From Plasmopara viticola (Eukaryota > Oomycota > Peronosporomycetes > Peronosporales > Peronosporaceae): a stretch of 64,000 nucleotides of DNA. This document shows positions 48,947 through 61,500 of the stretch, one piece after another (the first letter of the stretch is position 1; each line of letters opens with the position of its first letter). The notes below the pieces were generated by a model. It did not search any database and had not been told where the DNA came from. It worked only from the letters and a program-made list of their open reading frames with translations. The stretch lies in assembly GCA_001695595.3 (NCBI GenBank), contig MBPM02000128.1, positions 1 to 64,000 of the forward strand. Reading direction: 5' to 3'. Both the position numbers and the translations under genes were made by a program.

Positions 48947-51054
48947 CGTACATCATCTCAGCACTTCACAAAAGCGAATATACGCTTTCATGTTGCTCTA
49001 TTGCGTCTGCGTACGTCTAGAATGATAAAAAAAAGGTATCGATAGCCGTACATCATCTCAGCACTGCACAAGAGCGAACATATGTTTTGATGTGGCTCTA
49101 TTGCCGTACATCATCTCAGCACTTCACGAAAGCGAATATACGCTGTGATGTGGCTCGATTACGTCTGTGCACGTCTTGAACGATGGAAAGGACATATCTA
49201 TTTCCGTACATTATTTCAGCACTTCACAAAATCGAATTTACGCTTCATGTTGCTCTATTGCGACAGCGTACGTCTTGAATGATAGAAAGGACGTATCTGT
49301 GTCCAACATGATCTCAGCACTTCACGAAAGCGAATATCCGCTTTGATGTGGCCCTATTACGTCTGTGCACGTCTAGAATGAAAAAAGGTCGTATCTATTG
49401 CCGTACATCATCTCAGCACTTCACAAAAGCGAATATACGCTTCATGTTGCTCTATTGCGACTGCGCATGTCTTGAATGATAGAAAGGACGTATCGATAGC
49501 TATACATCATCTCAGCACTGCTCAAGAGCGAATATAGGTCCTGATGTGGCTCTATTGCATCTACGCACGTCTAGAGATATAGAAAAGAAATATCTATTGC
49601 CGTACATCATCTCAGAACTTCACGAAAGCGAATATACGCTGTGATGTGGCTCTATTACGTTTGTGCACGTCTAGAACGATAGAAAGGACATATCTATTTC
49701 CGTACATTATTTCAGCACTTCACAAAAGCGAATCTACGCTTCATGTTGCTCTTTTGCGACTGCGTACGTCTTGAATGATAGAAAGGACGTATTTGTGTCC
49801 GACATGATCTCAGCACTTCACGAAAGCGAATATCCGCTTTGATGTGGCTCTATTACGTCTGTGCACGTCTAGAATGAAAAAATGGACGTATCTATTGCCG
49901 TACATCATCTCAGCACTTCACAAAAGCGAATATACGCTTCATGTTGCTCTATTGCGACTGCGCATGTCTAGAATATTGAAAGGACGTATCGATAGCTGTA
50001 CATCATCTCAGCACTGCACAAGAGCGAATATATGTTTTGATGTGGCTCTATTGCGTCTACTCACGTCTAGAACAATAGAAAAGGCGTTTCTATTGCCGTA
50101 CATCATCTCAGAAATTCACGAAAGCGAATATACGCTGTGATGTGGCTCTATTTCGTTTGTGCAAGTCTAGAACGATAGAAAGGGCGTTTCTTTTGCTGTA
50201 CATCATCTCAGCACATCACAAAAGCAATATACGCTTTATGTTGCTCTATTGCATTTGCGCACGTCTTGAATGATAGAAAGGACGTATCTATGTCTAACAT
50301 GATCTCAGCACTTCACAAAAGCGAATATACGCTTTGTTGTAACTCTTATGCTTCTGCTCAGGTCTAGAATAAAAAAAGACATTTCTACTTCCAAACATGA
50401 TCTCAGCACTTCCCAAGAGCGAACATACGCTTAGTTGTGGCTTTATTGCGTCTTCGCACGTCTAAAGATATAAAAAGGAAACATCTTTTGCCGTACATCA
50501 AGTTAGCACTTCATGAAAGTGAATATACGCTTTGATGCGGCTCTATCACGTCTGTGCACGTCTAGAACGATAAAAAGGACATATCTATTGCCGTACATCA
50601 TCTCAGCACTTCACGAAAGCGAATATACGCTGTGATGTGGCTCGATTACGTCTGTGCACGTCTTGAACGATGGAAAGGACATATCTATTTCCGTACATTA
50701 TTTCAGCACTTCACAAAAGCGAATTTACGCTTCATGTTGCTCTATTGCGACAGCGCACGTCTTGAATGATAGAAAGGACGTATCTGTGTCCAACATGATC
50801 TCAGCACTTCACGAAAGCGAATATCCGCTTTGATGTGGCTCTATTACGTCTGTGCACGTCTAGAATGAAAAAATGGTCGTATCTATTGCCGTACATCATC
50901 TCAGCACTTCACAAAAGCGAATATACGCTTCATGCTGCTCTATTGCGACTGCGCATGTCTTGAATGATAGAACGGACGTATCTGTGTCCAACATGATCTC
51001 AGCACTTCACGAAAGCGAATATCTGCTTCGATGTGGCTCTATTTAGTCTGCGAA
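48947..51054 (-). repeat. Reverse monomers between core copies 2 and 3
   Basis: About 2.1 kb of monomers, including a further half-deleted monomer at 49,098-49,104. A set of monomers with TTGAACGATGGAAAGG, ACAGCGTACGTC and GGTCGTATC recurs at about 49,180, 50,660, 52,110 and 54,260. No gene. Confidence 0.78.
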
Positions 51055-51643
51055 GGTCTAGAATGAAAAAAGGACATATCTACTTCCAAACATGATCTCA
51101 GCACTTCACATAAGCGAACATACGCTTAGTTTTGGCTCTATTGCGTCTGCGCACGTCTAGAGAGAGAAAAAGGACGTTTCTCTGTCCGTACATCATCTCA
51201 GCACTTCCAAAGAGCAAATATACGCTTAGTTGTGGCTTTATTGCGTCTGCATGCGTCTAGAATGATAGAAAGGACGTTACTATTGCCGTTCATCATCTGA
51301 GCACATGGAAACAGCGAATATACGCGAAGTTGTGGCTAAATTTCGTCTGCGCACCTCAAAAATGATAGAAAGGAAGTATCTTTTGCCGCACATCATCTCA
51401 GAACTTCACGAAAGCCGATATACGCTTCATGTTGCCATATTGCGACTGCGCACGTCCAGAAAGATAGAATGGACATATCTATTGCCGAACATCATCTCAG
51501 CACTTCACGAAAGCGAATATACGCTTTCATGTTGCTCTATTGCGTCTGCGTACGTCTAGAATGATAGAAAAAACGTATCGATAGCCGTACATCATCTCAG
51601 CACTGCACAAGAGCGAATATATGTTTTGATGTGGCTCTATTGC
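51055..51643 (-). repeat. Five-copy family core, copy 3 (internally shortened)
   Basis: This carries the GAGAGAGAAAAAGGACG, GAGCACATGGAAACAGCG and TTTCGTCTGCGCACCTC tags, but passes straight from the TACGTCTAGAATGATAG monomer to the CTATTGC deletion junction at 51,637. It lacks about 0.5 kb that other copies have in between. Confidence 0.8.
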
Positions 51644-52110
51644 CGTACATCATCTCAGCACTTCACGAAAGCGAATATACGCTTCATGTTGCTCTATTGC
51701 GACTGCGCATGTCTTGAATGATAGAAAGGACGTATCGATAGCTATACATCATCTCAGCACTGCGCAAGAGCGAATATAGGTTTTGATGTGGCTCTATTGC
51801 ATCTACGCACGTCTAGAGATATAGAAAGGAAATATCTATTGCCGTACATCATCTCAGAACTTCACGAAAGCGAATATCCGCTTTGATGTGGCTCGATTAC
51901 GTCTGTTTACGTCTAGAGCGATAGAAAAGGCGTTTCTATTGCCGTACATCATCTCAGCACTTCACAAAAGCAAATATACGCTTCAAGTATCTCTATTGCA
52001 TTTGCGCACGTCTTGAATGATAGAAAGGACGTATCTATGTCCAACATGATCTCAGCACTTCACGAAAGCGAATATCTGCTTTGATGTGGCTATATTACGT
52101 CTGTGCAGGT
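51644..52110 (-). repeat. ~695 bp repeat segment, left copy
   Basis: TTGCGACTGCGCATGTCTTG at 51,697 recurs at 52,392 (695 bp). Both copies continue through GATAGCTATACATC, AATATAGGTTTTGATG and AAGTATCTCTATTGC. The right copy lies inside the 2,149 bp repeat. Confidence 0.8.
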
Positions 52111-54259
52111 CTTGAACGATGGAAAGGACATATCTATTTCCGTACATTATTTCAGCACTTCACAAAAGCGAATTTACGCTTCATGTTGCTCTATTGCGAC
52201 AGCGTACGTCTTGAATGATAGAAAGGACGTATCTGTGTCCAACATGATCTCAGCACTTCACGAAAGCGAATATCCGCTTTGATGTGGCTCTATTACGTCT
52301 GTGCACGTCTAGAATGAAAAAATGGTCGTATCTATTGCCGTACATCATCTCAGCACTTCACAAAAGCGAATATACGCTTCATGTTGCTCTATTGCGACTG
52401 CGCATGTCTTGAATGATAGAAAGGACGTATCGATAGCTATACATCATCTCAGCACTGCGCAAGAGCGAATATAGGTTTTGATGTGGCTCTATTGCATCTA
52501 CGCACGTCTAGAGATATAGAAAGGAAATATCTATTGCCGTACATCATCTCAGAACTTCACGAAAGCGAATATCCGCTTTGATGTGGCTCGATTACGTCTG
52601 TTTACGTCTAGAGCGATAGAAAAGGCGTTTCTATTGCCGTACATCATCTCAGCACTTCACAAAAGCAAATATACGCTTCAAGTATCTCTATTGCATTTGC
52701 GCACGTCTTGAATGATAGAAAGGACGTATCTATGTCCAACATGATCTCAGCACTTCACGAAAGCGAATATCTGCTTTGATGTGGCTATATTACGTCTGTG
52801 CAGGTCTAGAAAGTAAAAAGGACATATCTACTTCCAAACATGATCTCAGCACTTCACATTAGCGAAAATACGCTTTGTTTTGGCTCTATTGCGTCTGCGC
52901 ACGTCTAGAGAGAGAAAAAGGACGTATCTCTGTCCGTACATCATCTCAGCACTTCACAAGAGGGAATATACGCTTAGTTTTGACTCTATTGCGTCTAGGC
53001 ACGACCGGAATGATAGAATGGACGTTTCTATTGCCGTTCATCATCTGAGCACATGAAAACAGCGAATATACGCGAAGTTGTGGCTCAATTTCGTCTGCGC
53101 ACCTCAAAAATGATAGAAAGGAAGTATCTTTTGCCGCACATCATCTCAGCACTTCACGAAAACGGACATACGCTTCATGTTGCCCTATTGCGACTGCGCA
53201 CGTCCAGAAAGATAGAATGGACATATCTATTGCCGAACATAATCTCAGCACTTCACGAAAGCGAACATACGCTTTCATGTTGCTCTATTGCGTCTGCGTA
53301 CGTCTAGAATGATAGAAAGGACGTATCGATAGCCGTACATCATCTCAGCACTGCACAAGAGCGAATATATGTTTTGATGTTTCTCTATTGCGTATACGCA
53401 CGTCTAGAGATATAGAAAGGAAATAGCTGTTGCCGTACATCATCTCAGCACTTCACGAAAGCGAATATACGCTGTGATGTGGCTCTATTACGTTTGTGCA
53501 CGTCTAGAACGATAGAAAGGACATATCTATTTCCGTACATTATTTCAGCACTTCACAAAAGCGAATCTACGCTTCATGTTGCTCTTTTGCGACTGCGTAC
53601 GTCTTGAATGATAGCAATTACGTATCTGTGTGCAACATGATCTCAGCACTTCACGAAAACGGTTATCCGCTTTGATGTGGCTCTATTACGTCTGTGCACG
53701 TCTAGAATGAAAAAATGGACGTATCTATTGCCGTACATCATCTCAGCACTTCACGAAAGCGAATATACGCTTTCATGTGGCTCTGTTGCGTCTGCGTACG
53801 TCTAGAATGATAGAAAGGAGGTATCGATAGCCGTACATCATCTCAGCACTGCACAAGAGCGAATATAAGTTTTGATGTGTATCTATTGCGTCTACGCACG
53901 TCTAGAGATATAGAAAGGAAATATATATTGCCGTACGTCATCTCAGCACCTCACGAAAGCGAATATACGCTTAGTTCTGACTCTATTCCGTCTGCACGCG
54001 TCCAGAACGATAGAAAGGACATATCTATTTCCGTACATTATTTCAGCACTTCACAAAAGCGAATATACGCTTTCATGTTGCTCTATTGCGTCTGCGTACG
54101 TCTAGAATGATAGAAAAAACGTATCGATAGCCGTACATCATCTCAGCACTGAACAAGAGCGAACATATGTTTTGATGTGGCTCTATTGCCGTACATCATC
54201 TCAGCACCTTACGAAAGCGAATATACGCTGTGATGTGGCTCGATAACGTCTGTGCACGT
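52111..54259 (-). repeat. 2,149 bp higher-order repeat, copy 1 (contains core copy 4)
   Basis: CTTGAACGATGGAAAGGAC at 52,111 recurs at 54,260. About 52,111-53,868 matches 54,260-56,017 nearly base for base. After 53,868 copy 1 has ATAAGTTTTGATGTGTATC where copy 2 has ATATGTTTTGATGTGGC. The five-copy core lies at about 52,800-53,868. A half-deleted monomer lies at 54,183-54,189. Confidence 0.87.
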
Positions 54260-56038
54260 CTTGAACGATGGAAAGGACATATCTATTTCCGTACATTATT
54301 TCAGCACTTCACAAAAGCGAATTTACGCTTCATGTTGCTCTATTGCGACAGCGTACGTCTTGAATGATAGAAAGGACGTATCTGTGTCCAACATGATCTC
54401 AGCACTTCACGAAAGCGAATATCCGCTTTGATGTGGCCCTATTACGTCTGTGCACGTCTAGAATGAAAAAATGGTCGTATCTATTGCCGTACATCATCTC
54501 AGCACTTCACAAAAGCGAATATACGCTTCATGTTGCTCTATTGCGACTGCGCATGTCTTGAATGATAGAAAGGACGTATCGATAGCTATACATCATCTCA
54601 GCACTGCGCAAGAGCGAATATAGGTTTTGATGTGGCTCTATTGCATCTACGCACGTCTAGAGATATAGAAAGGAAATATCTATTGCCGTACATCATCTCA
54701 GAACTTCACGAAAGCGAATATACGCTGTGATGTGGCTCGATTACGTCTGTTTACGTCTAGAGCGATAGAAAAGGCGTTATTATTGCCGTACATCATCTCA
54801 GCACTTCACAAAAGCAAATATACGCTTCAAGTATCTCTATTGCATTTGCGCACGTCTTGAATGATAGAAAGGACGTATCTATGTCCAACATGATCTCAGC
54901 ACTTCACGAAAGCGAATATCTGCTTTGATGTGGCTATATTACGTCTGTGCAGGTCTAGAAAGTAAAAAGGACATATCTACTTCCAAACATGATCTCAGCA
55001 CTTCACATTAGCGAAAATACGCTTTGTTTTGGCTCTATTGCGTCTGCGCACGTCTAGAGAGAGAAAAAGGACGTACCTCTGTCCGTACATCATCTCAGCA
55101 CTTCACAAGAGGGAATATACGCTTAGTTTTGACTCTATTGCGTCTAGGCACGACCGGAATGATAGAATGGACGTTTCTATTGCCGTTCATCATCTGAGCA
55201 CATGAAAACAGCGAATATACGCGAAGTTGTGGCTCAATTTCGTCTGCGCACCTCAAAAATGATAGAAAGGAAGTATCTTTTGCCGCACATCATCTCAGCA
55301 CTTCACGAAAACGGACATACGCTTCATGTTGCCCTATTGCGACTGCGCACGTCCAGAAAGATAGAATGGACATATCTATTGCCGAACATAATCTCAGCAC
55401 TTCACGAAAGCGAACATACGCTTTCATGTTGCTCTATTGCGTCTGCGTACGTCTAGAATGATAGAAAGGACGTATCGATAGCCGTACATCATCTCAGCAC
55501 TGCACAAGAGCGAATATATGTTTTGATGTTTCTCTATTGCGTATACGCACGTCTAGAGATATAGAAAGGAAATAGCTGTTGCCGTACATCATCTCAGCAC
55601 TTCACGAAAGCGAATATACGCTGTGATGTGGCTCTATTACGTTTGTGCACGTCTAGAACGATAGAAAGGACATATCTATTTCCGTACATTATTTCAGCAC
55701 TTCACAAAAGCGAATCTACGCTTCATGTTGCTCTTTTGCGACTGCGTACGTCTTGAATGATAGCAATTACGTATCTGTGTGCAACATGATCTCAGCACTT
55801 CACGAAAGCGGTTATCCGCTTTGATGTGGCTCTATTACGTCTGTGCACGTCTAGAATGAAAAAATGGACGTATCTATTGCCGTACATCATCTCAGCACTT
55901 CACGAAAGCGAATATACGCTTTCATGTGGCTCTGTTGCGTCTGCGTACGTCTAGAATGATAGAAAGGAGGTATCGATAGCCGTACATCATCTCAGCACTG
56001 CACAAGAGCGAATATATGTTTTGATGTGGCTCTATTGC
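54260..56038 (-). repeat. 2,149 bp higher-order repeat, partial copy 2 (contains core copy 5)
   Basis: Near-identical to 52,111-53,868, including the core at about 54,950-56,038. It ends in the CTATTGC deletion junction at 56,032-56,038. The differences noticed are single bases (for example GACGTACCTCTGTCC in place of GACGTATCTCTGTCC). Confidence 0.87.
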
Positions 56039-58500
56039 CGTACATCATCTCAGCACTTCACGAAAGCGAATATACGCTGTGATGTGGCTCTATTACATCT
56101 GTGCACTTCTTGAACGATAGAAAGTACATATCTATTTCAGTACATTATTTCAGCACATCACAAAAGCGAATTTACGCTTCATGTTGATCTTTTGCGACTG
56201 CGCACCTCAAAAATGATAGAAAGGACGTATCTGTGTCCAACATGATCTCAGCACTTCACGAAAGCGATTATCCGCTTTGATGTGGCTCTATTACGGCTGT
56301 GCACGTCTAGAATGAAAAAATGGACGTATCTATTTCCGTACATCATCTCAGCACTTCACAAAAGCTAATATACGCTTTCATGTTGCTCTATTGCGTCTGC
56401 GTACGTCTAGAATGATAGAAAAGACGTATCGATAGCCGTACATCATCTCAGCACTGCACAAGAGCGAATATAAGTTTTGATGTGTATCTATTGCGTCTAC
56501 GCACGTCTAGAGATATAGAAAGGAAATATCTATTGCCGTACATCATCTCAGCACTTCAAAGGTACGATTACTCGCTTAGTTGTGGCTCCATTGCGTCTGC
56601 GCACGTCTAGAACAATAGAAAAGCGTTTCTATTGCCGTACATCATCTCAGAAATTCACGAAAGCGAATATACGCTGTGATGTGGCTCTATTTCGTCTGTG
56701 CAAGTCTAGAACGATAGAAAAGGCGTTTCTTTTGCTGTACATCATCTCAGCACATCACAAAAGCAATATACGCTTTATGTTGCTCTATTGCATTTGCGCA
56801 CGTCTTGAATGATAGAAAGGACGTATCTATGTCTAACATGATCTCAGCACTTCACAAAAGCGAATATACGCTTTGTTGTAGCTCTTATGCTTCTGCGCAG
56901 GTGTAGAATAAAAAAAGACATTTCTACTTCCAAACATTATCTCAGCACTTCCCAAGAGCGAACATACGCTTAGTTGTGGCTTTATTGCGTCTTCGCACGT
57001 CTAAAGATATAAAAAGGAAATATCTTTTGCCGTACATCAAGTTAGCACTTCATGAAAGTGAATATACGCTTTGATGCGGCTCTATCACGTCTGTGCACGT
57101 CTAGAACGATAAAAAGGACATATCTATTGCCGTACATCATCTCAGCACTTTACAAGACTAAATAGACGCTTCATATTGCTCTATTGCGACCGCGCACGTC
57201 CTGTATGATAGAGAGGACGTATTTATGTCCGTACATCATCTCAGCTCTTCACAAAAGCGAATATCCGCTTAGTTGTGCCTCTATTGCATCTGCGCGCGTC
57301 TAGAAAGATAGAAAGGATATATTTGTTGCCGTACATCATCTCAGCATTTCACGAAAGGGGATATACGCTTTGATGAGGCTCTATTGCGTCTGCGCACGTA
57401 TAGAATGATAGAAAGAAGGTATCTATTGCCGAACATCAGATGATAGCGAATATGCGCTTTCATGTGGCTATTTTGCGTCTGTGCACGTCTTAAATGATAG
57501 GAATGACGTATCTATGTCCAACATGATCTCAGCACTTCACAAAAGGGAAAAAACGCTTAGTTGTGGCTAAATTGCATCTGCGCACGTCTAGAGAGAGAGA
57601 AAGGACGCATCTATGTCCGTACATCATCTCAGAAATTCACAAGAGCGAATATATGCTTTGATGTGGCTCTTTTGCTTCTGCACAGGTCTTAAATGATAAA
57701 AAGGACGTATCTATTGCCGAAGATCATCTCAGAATTTCACAAGAGCGAATATATGTTTTGATGTGGCTCTATTGCGTCTACGCACATCTAGAGAGATGAA
57801 AAGAACATATCTATTGCCGTACATCATCTCAGCACTTCACAAAAGCGAATAAACGCTTCATGTGGCTCTATTGCGACTGCGCACGTCTTGAATGATAGAA
57901 AGGACATATCTATGTCCGTACATCATCTCAGCACTTAACAAGAGCGATTATACGCTTTGTTGTGGCCCTTTTGCGTCTGTGCATGTCAAGAGCGATAAAA
58001 AGAATGTATCTATGTCCGTACATGATCTCAACATTCACCAAAGCGATAATACGATTTGTTGTGGCTCTATTGCGTCTGCGCACGTCTAGAATGAATAAAT
58101 GGATGTATTTGATGCCGTACATCAACTCAGCACTTCATGAAAGTGAATATACGCTTTGATGTGGCTCTATTGCATCTGCGCACGTCTAGAGAGATAAAAA
58201 GGATATTTTTGTTGCCGTACATCAACTCAGCTCTTCACGAAAGCGAATATACGCTTCATGTTGCTCTATTGCGACTGCGCACGTCTTGAATGATAGAAAG
58301 GACGTATCTATGTCCAACATGATCTCAGCACTTCACGAAAGCGAATATCCGGTTTGATGTGGCTTTATTCCGTCTGTGCACGTCTAGAATGAAAAAATGG
58401 ACGTATCTATTGCCGTACATCATCTCAGCACTTCACAAAAGCGAATATACGCTTCATGTTGTTCTATTGCGACTGCGCATGTCTTGAAGTATAGAAAGGA
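56039..58500 (-). repeat. Reverse monomers right of the five-copy family
   Basis: About 25 monomers. About 56,160-57,150 parallels material near 47,210-47,590 and 50,040-50,590 (tags CAAGTCTAGAACGATAG and AAAAAGACATTTCTACTTCC). One monomer near 57,438 is shortened (GAACATCAGATGATAGCG). No gene or foreign insert. Confidence 0.78.
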
Positions 58501-61500
58501 CGTATCCACGTCCGTACATAATCTTAGCACTTAACAAGAGCGATTATACGCTTTGTTGTGGCGCTTTTGTATCCGAGCACGTTTAGAGCGAAAAAAAGAA
58601 CGTATCTATGTCCGTACATGATCTCAACATACACCAAAGCGAATATACGCTTAGTTGTGGCTCTACTGCGTCCAGGCCCGTCTAGAATGATGAAATGGAC
58701 GTATCGATAGCCCTACATTATCTCAGCACTTCACAAGAGCCAATATACGCTTAGTTGTGACTCTATTGCGTCTGTCTACGTCTAGAATGATAGCAAGGAC
58801 GTATCGATGGCCGTACATTATCTCAGCACTCTTAATGAGCGAATAGCAGCTTAGTTATACCCCTATTGCGTCTGCGCACATCTGGAATGATAGAAAGGAC
58901 GTATCGATAGCCGTACATGATCTCAGCACTTCACAAGAGCGAATATATGCTTAGTTGTGACTCTATTGCGTATAATCATGTCTAGAATGATAGAAGGGAC
59001 ATAGCTACGACCGTACATCATCTCAGCACTTCAAGAGAGCTAATATACGCTTAGTTGTGACTCTATCGCGTCTGCGCACGTCTAGAATGATAGAAAGAAC
59101 GTATCTATGACCGTACATCATCTCGGCACTTCAAAAAAGTGAATGTAAATTCTGGTTTGGCTCTATCGTGTCTGCGAACGTTTAGAATGATAGGAGGGAC
59201 ATCGTAATGACCGTTCATTATCTCAGCACTTCAAAAGAGCTAATATACGCTTTGTTGTGGCTCTGTTGCGTCTGCGCGCGTCTAGAACGATAGAAAAGAC
59301 GTACCTATAGCCGTACATCATCTCAGCACTTCAAATAAGCGAATATAAGCTAAGTTGTGGCTTTATTGCTTTTGCGCACATCTAGACTGATAGAAAGGAC
59401 GTAGCAATAGTCGTACATGATCCCAGCATTTCACAAGAGCGAATATTCGCTTAGTTGTGCCTCTATCGCATCTGCTCACGTGGATGATAGAAGGGACATA
59501 GCTATGACCATGCATCATCTCAGCACTTCTAAAGAGCTAATATACGCTTAGTAGTGACTCTATTGCTTCTGCGCACGTCTAGAACGATAGAGAGGACGTA
59601 TCTATGGCCGTACATCATCTCAGCACTTCAAATAAGCGAATATAAGCTAAGTCGTGACTCGATTGCGTCTGCGCACATCTAGAATGATAGAAAGGACGTA
59701 GCAATAGCCGTACATGATCTCAGCACTTCACACGAGCGAATATACGGTTAGTTCTGCCTCTATTGCGTCTGCTCACATCTGGAATGATAGAAGGGACACA
59801 GCTATGACCGTACATCATCTCAGCACTTTAAAAGAGCTAATATACGCTTACTTGTGACTCTATTGCGTCTGCTCACGTCTAAAGTGATAGGAGGGACATA
59901 GCTATGACCGTACATCATCTAAGCACTTCAACAAAGCTAATAGACGCTTTATTGTGGCTCTAATGCGTCTGCGAACGTCTAGATTGATAGAAAGTACGTG
60001 TCGATAACGAATTTTATCTCGGCACTTCACAAGAGCAAATATGCGCTTGATTGTGACTCTATTGCGTCTGCGCACGTCTAGATTGATAGAAAGGACGTAT
60101 CTATGACCGTACATTACCTCAGCATTTCAAAAGAGCGAATATACGCTTAGTTGTGGGTCTATTGCGTCTGCACGCGTCTAGAATGATAGAAAAGACGCAT
60201 CGATGGCCGTAAAGCTTCCTAGCACTTCAAACAACAAAAATACCCTTTGATGTGGCTCTATTGCGTATATGCACGTCTAGAATGATAGAAGGGACGTATC
60301 CATGGCCGTTCATGATCTCAGCACTTCTCGAGAGCTAATGTACGCTTAGTTGTGGCTCTATTGCGTCTGCACACGTCTAGAATGATAGAAAGGCCGTATC
60401 GATGGCCGTACATCATCTCAGCACTTCAAACTAGCGAATATACGCTTAGTTGTGGCTCTATTGCGTCTGCGCACGTCTAGAATGACAGAAAGGTCGTATT
60501 TATGGCCGTACATGATCTCACCACTTCACAAGTGCTAATATGCGCTTTGTTGTGGCTCTATCGCGTCTGCGCACGTCTAGAATGATAGAAAGGACATATT
60601 TAAGGCCGTACATTATCTCAGCACTTCAAACAAGCGAATGTAAGCTTTGTTGTGGCTCTATTGCATATGCGCACGTCTAGAATGATAGAAAAGACGTATC
60701 TATGGCCGTACATTATCTCAGCACTTTAAAAAAACGAATGTAAGCTAAGTTGTGGCTCTATTCCGTCTGCGCACGTCTAGAATGATAGAAAAGACGTATC
60801 AACGGCCGTACATTATCTCAGCACTTTAACAAAGCGATTGTAAGCTTTGTTATGGCTCTAATGCGTCTGCGCACGTCTAAAATGATAGAAAAAACATGTC
60901 TATGGCCGTACATGATCTCAGCACTTTAACAAAACGAATGTATGCTTAACTGCGGCTCTAATGCGTCTGCTCATGTCTAGAATAATAGAAACGACGTATC
61001 CATGGCCGTACATCATCTCAGCACTTCAAATGAGCGAGAATACGCTTTGTTGTGACTCTATTGCTTCTGCTAACGTCAAGAATGATAAAAAGGACGTATT
61101 CATGGCCGTACATGATCTCAGCACTTCACAAGAGCAAATATACGCTTTGTTAAAACTTTATTGCATCTGCACACGTCCAGAATGATAGAAAAGCCGTATC
61201 TATGGCCGTACAAAATCTCCGCACTTTAATAAAACGAATGTAATCTTAGTTGTGGCTCTATTGCGTCCGCGCACGTCTAGAAGTTTAAAAGGACGTATCG
61301 ATGGCCGTACATCATCTCGGCAGTTCACAAGAGCGAATATACGCTTTGTTGTGACTCTATGCGGCTACTCACGTCTAGAATGATAGAAGGGACATAGCTA
61401 CGACCGTAAAACAACTCAGCACTTCAAGAGAGCTAATTTACGCTTTCTTGTGGCTCTAATGCGTCTGCACACGTCTAGAATGATATAAAAGACGTATCTA

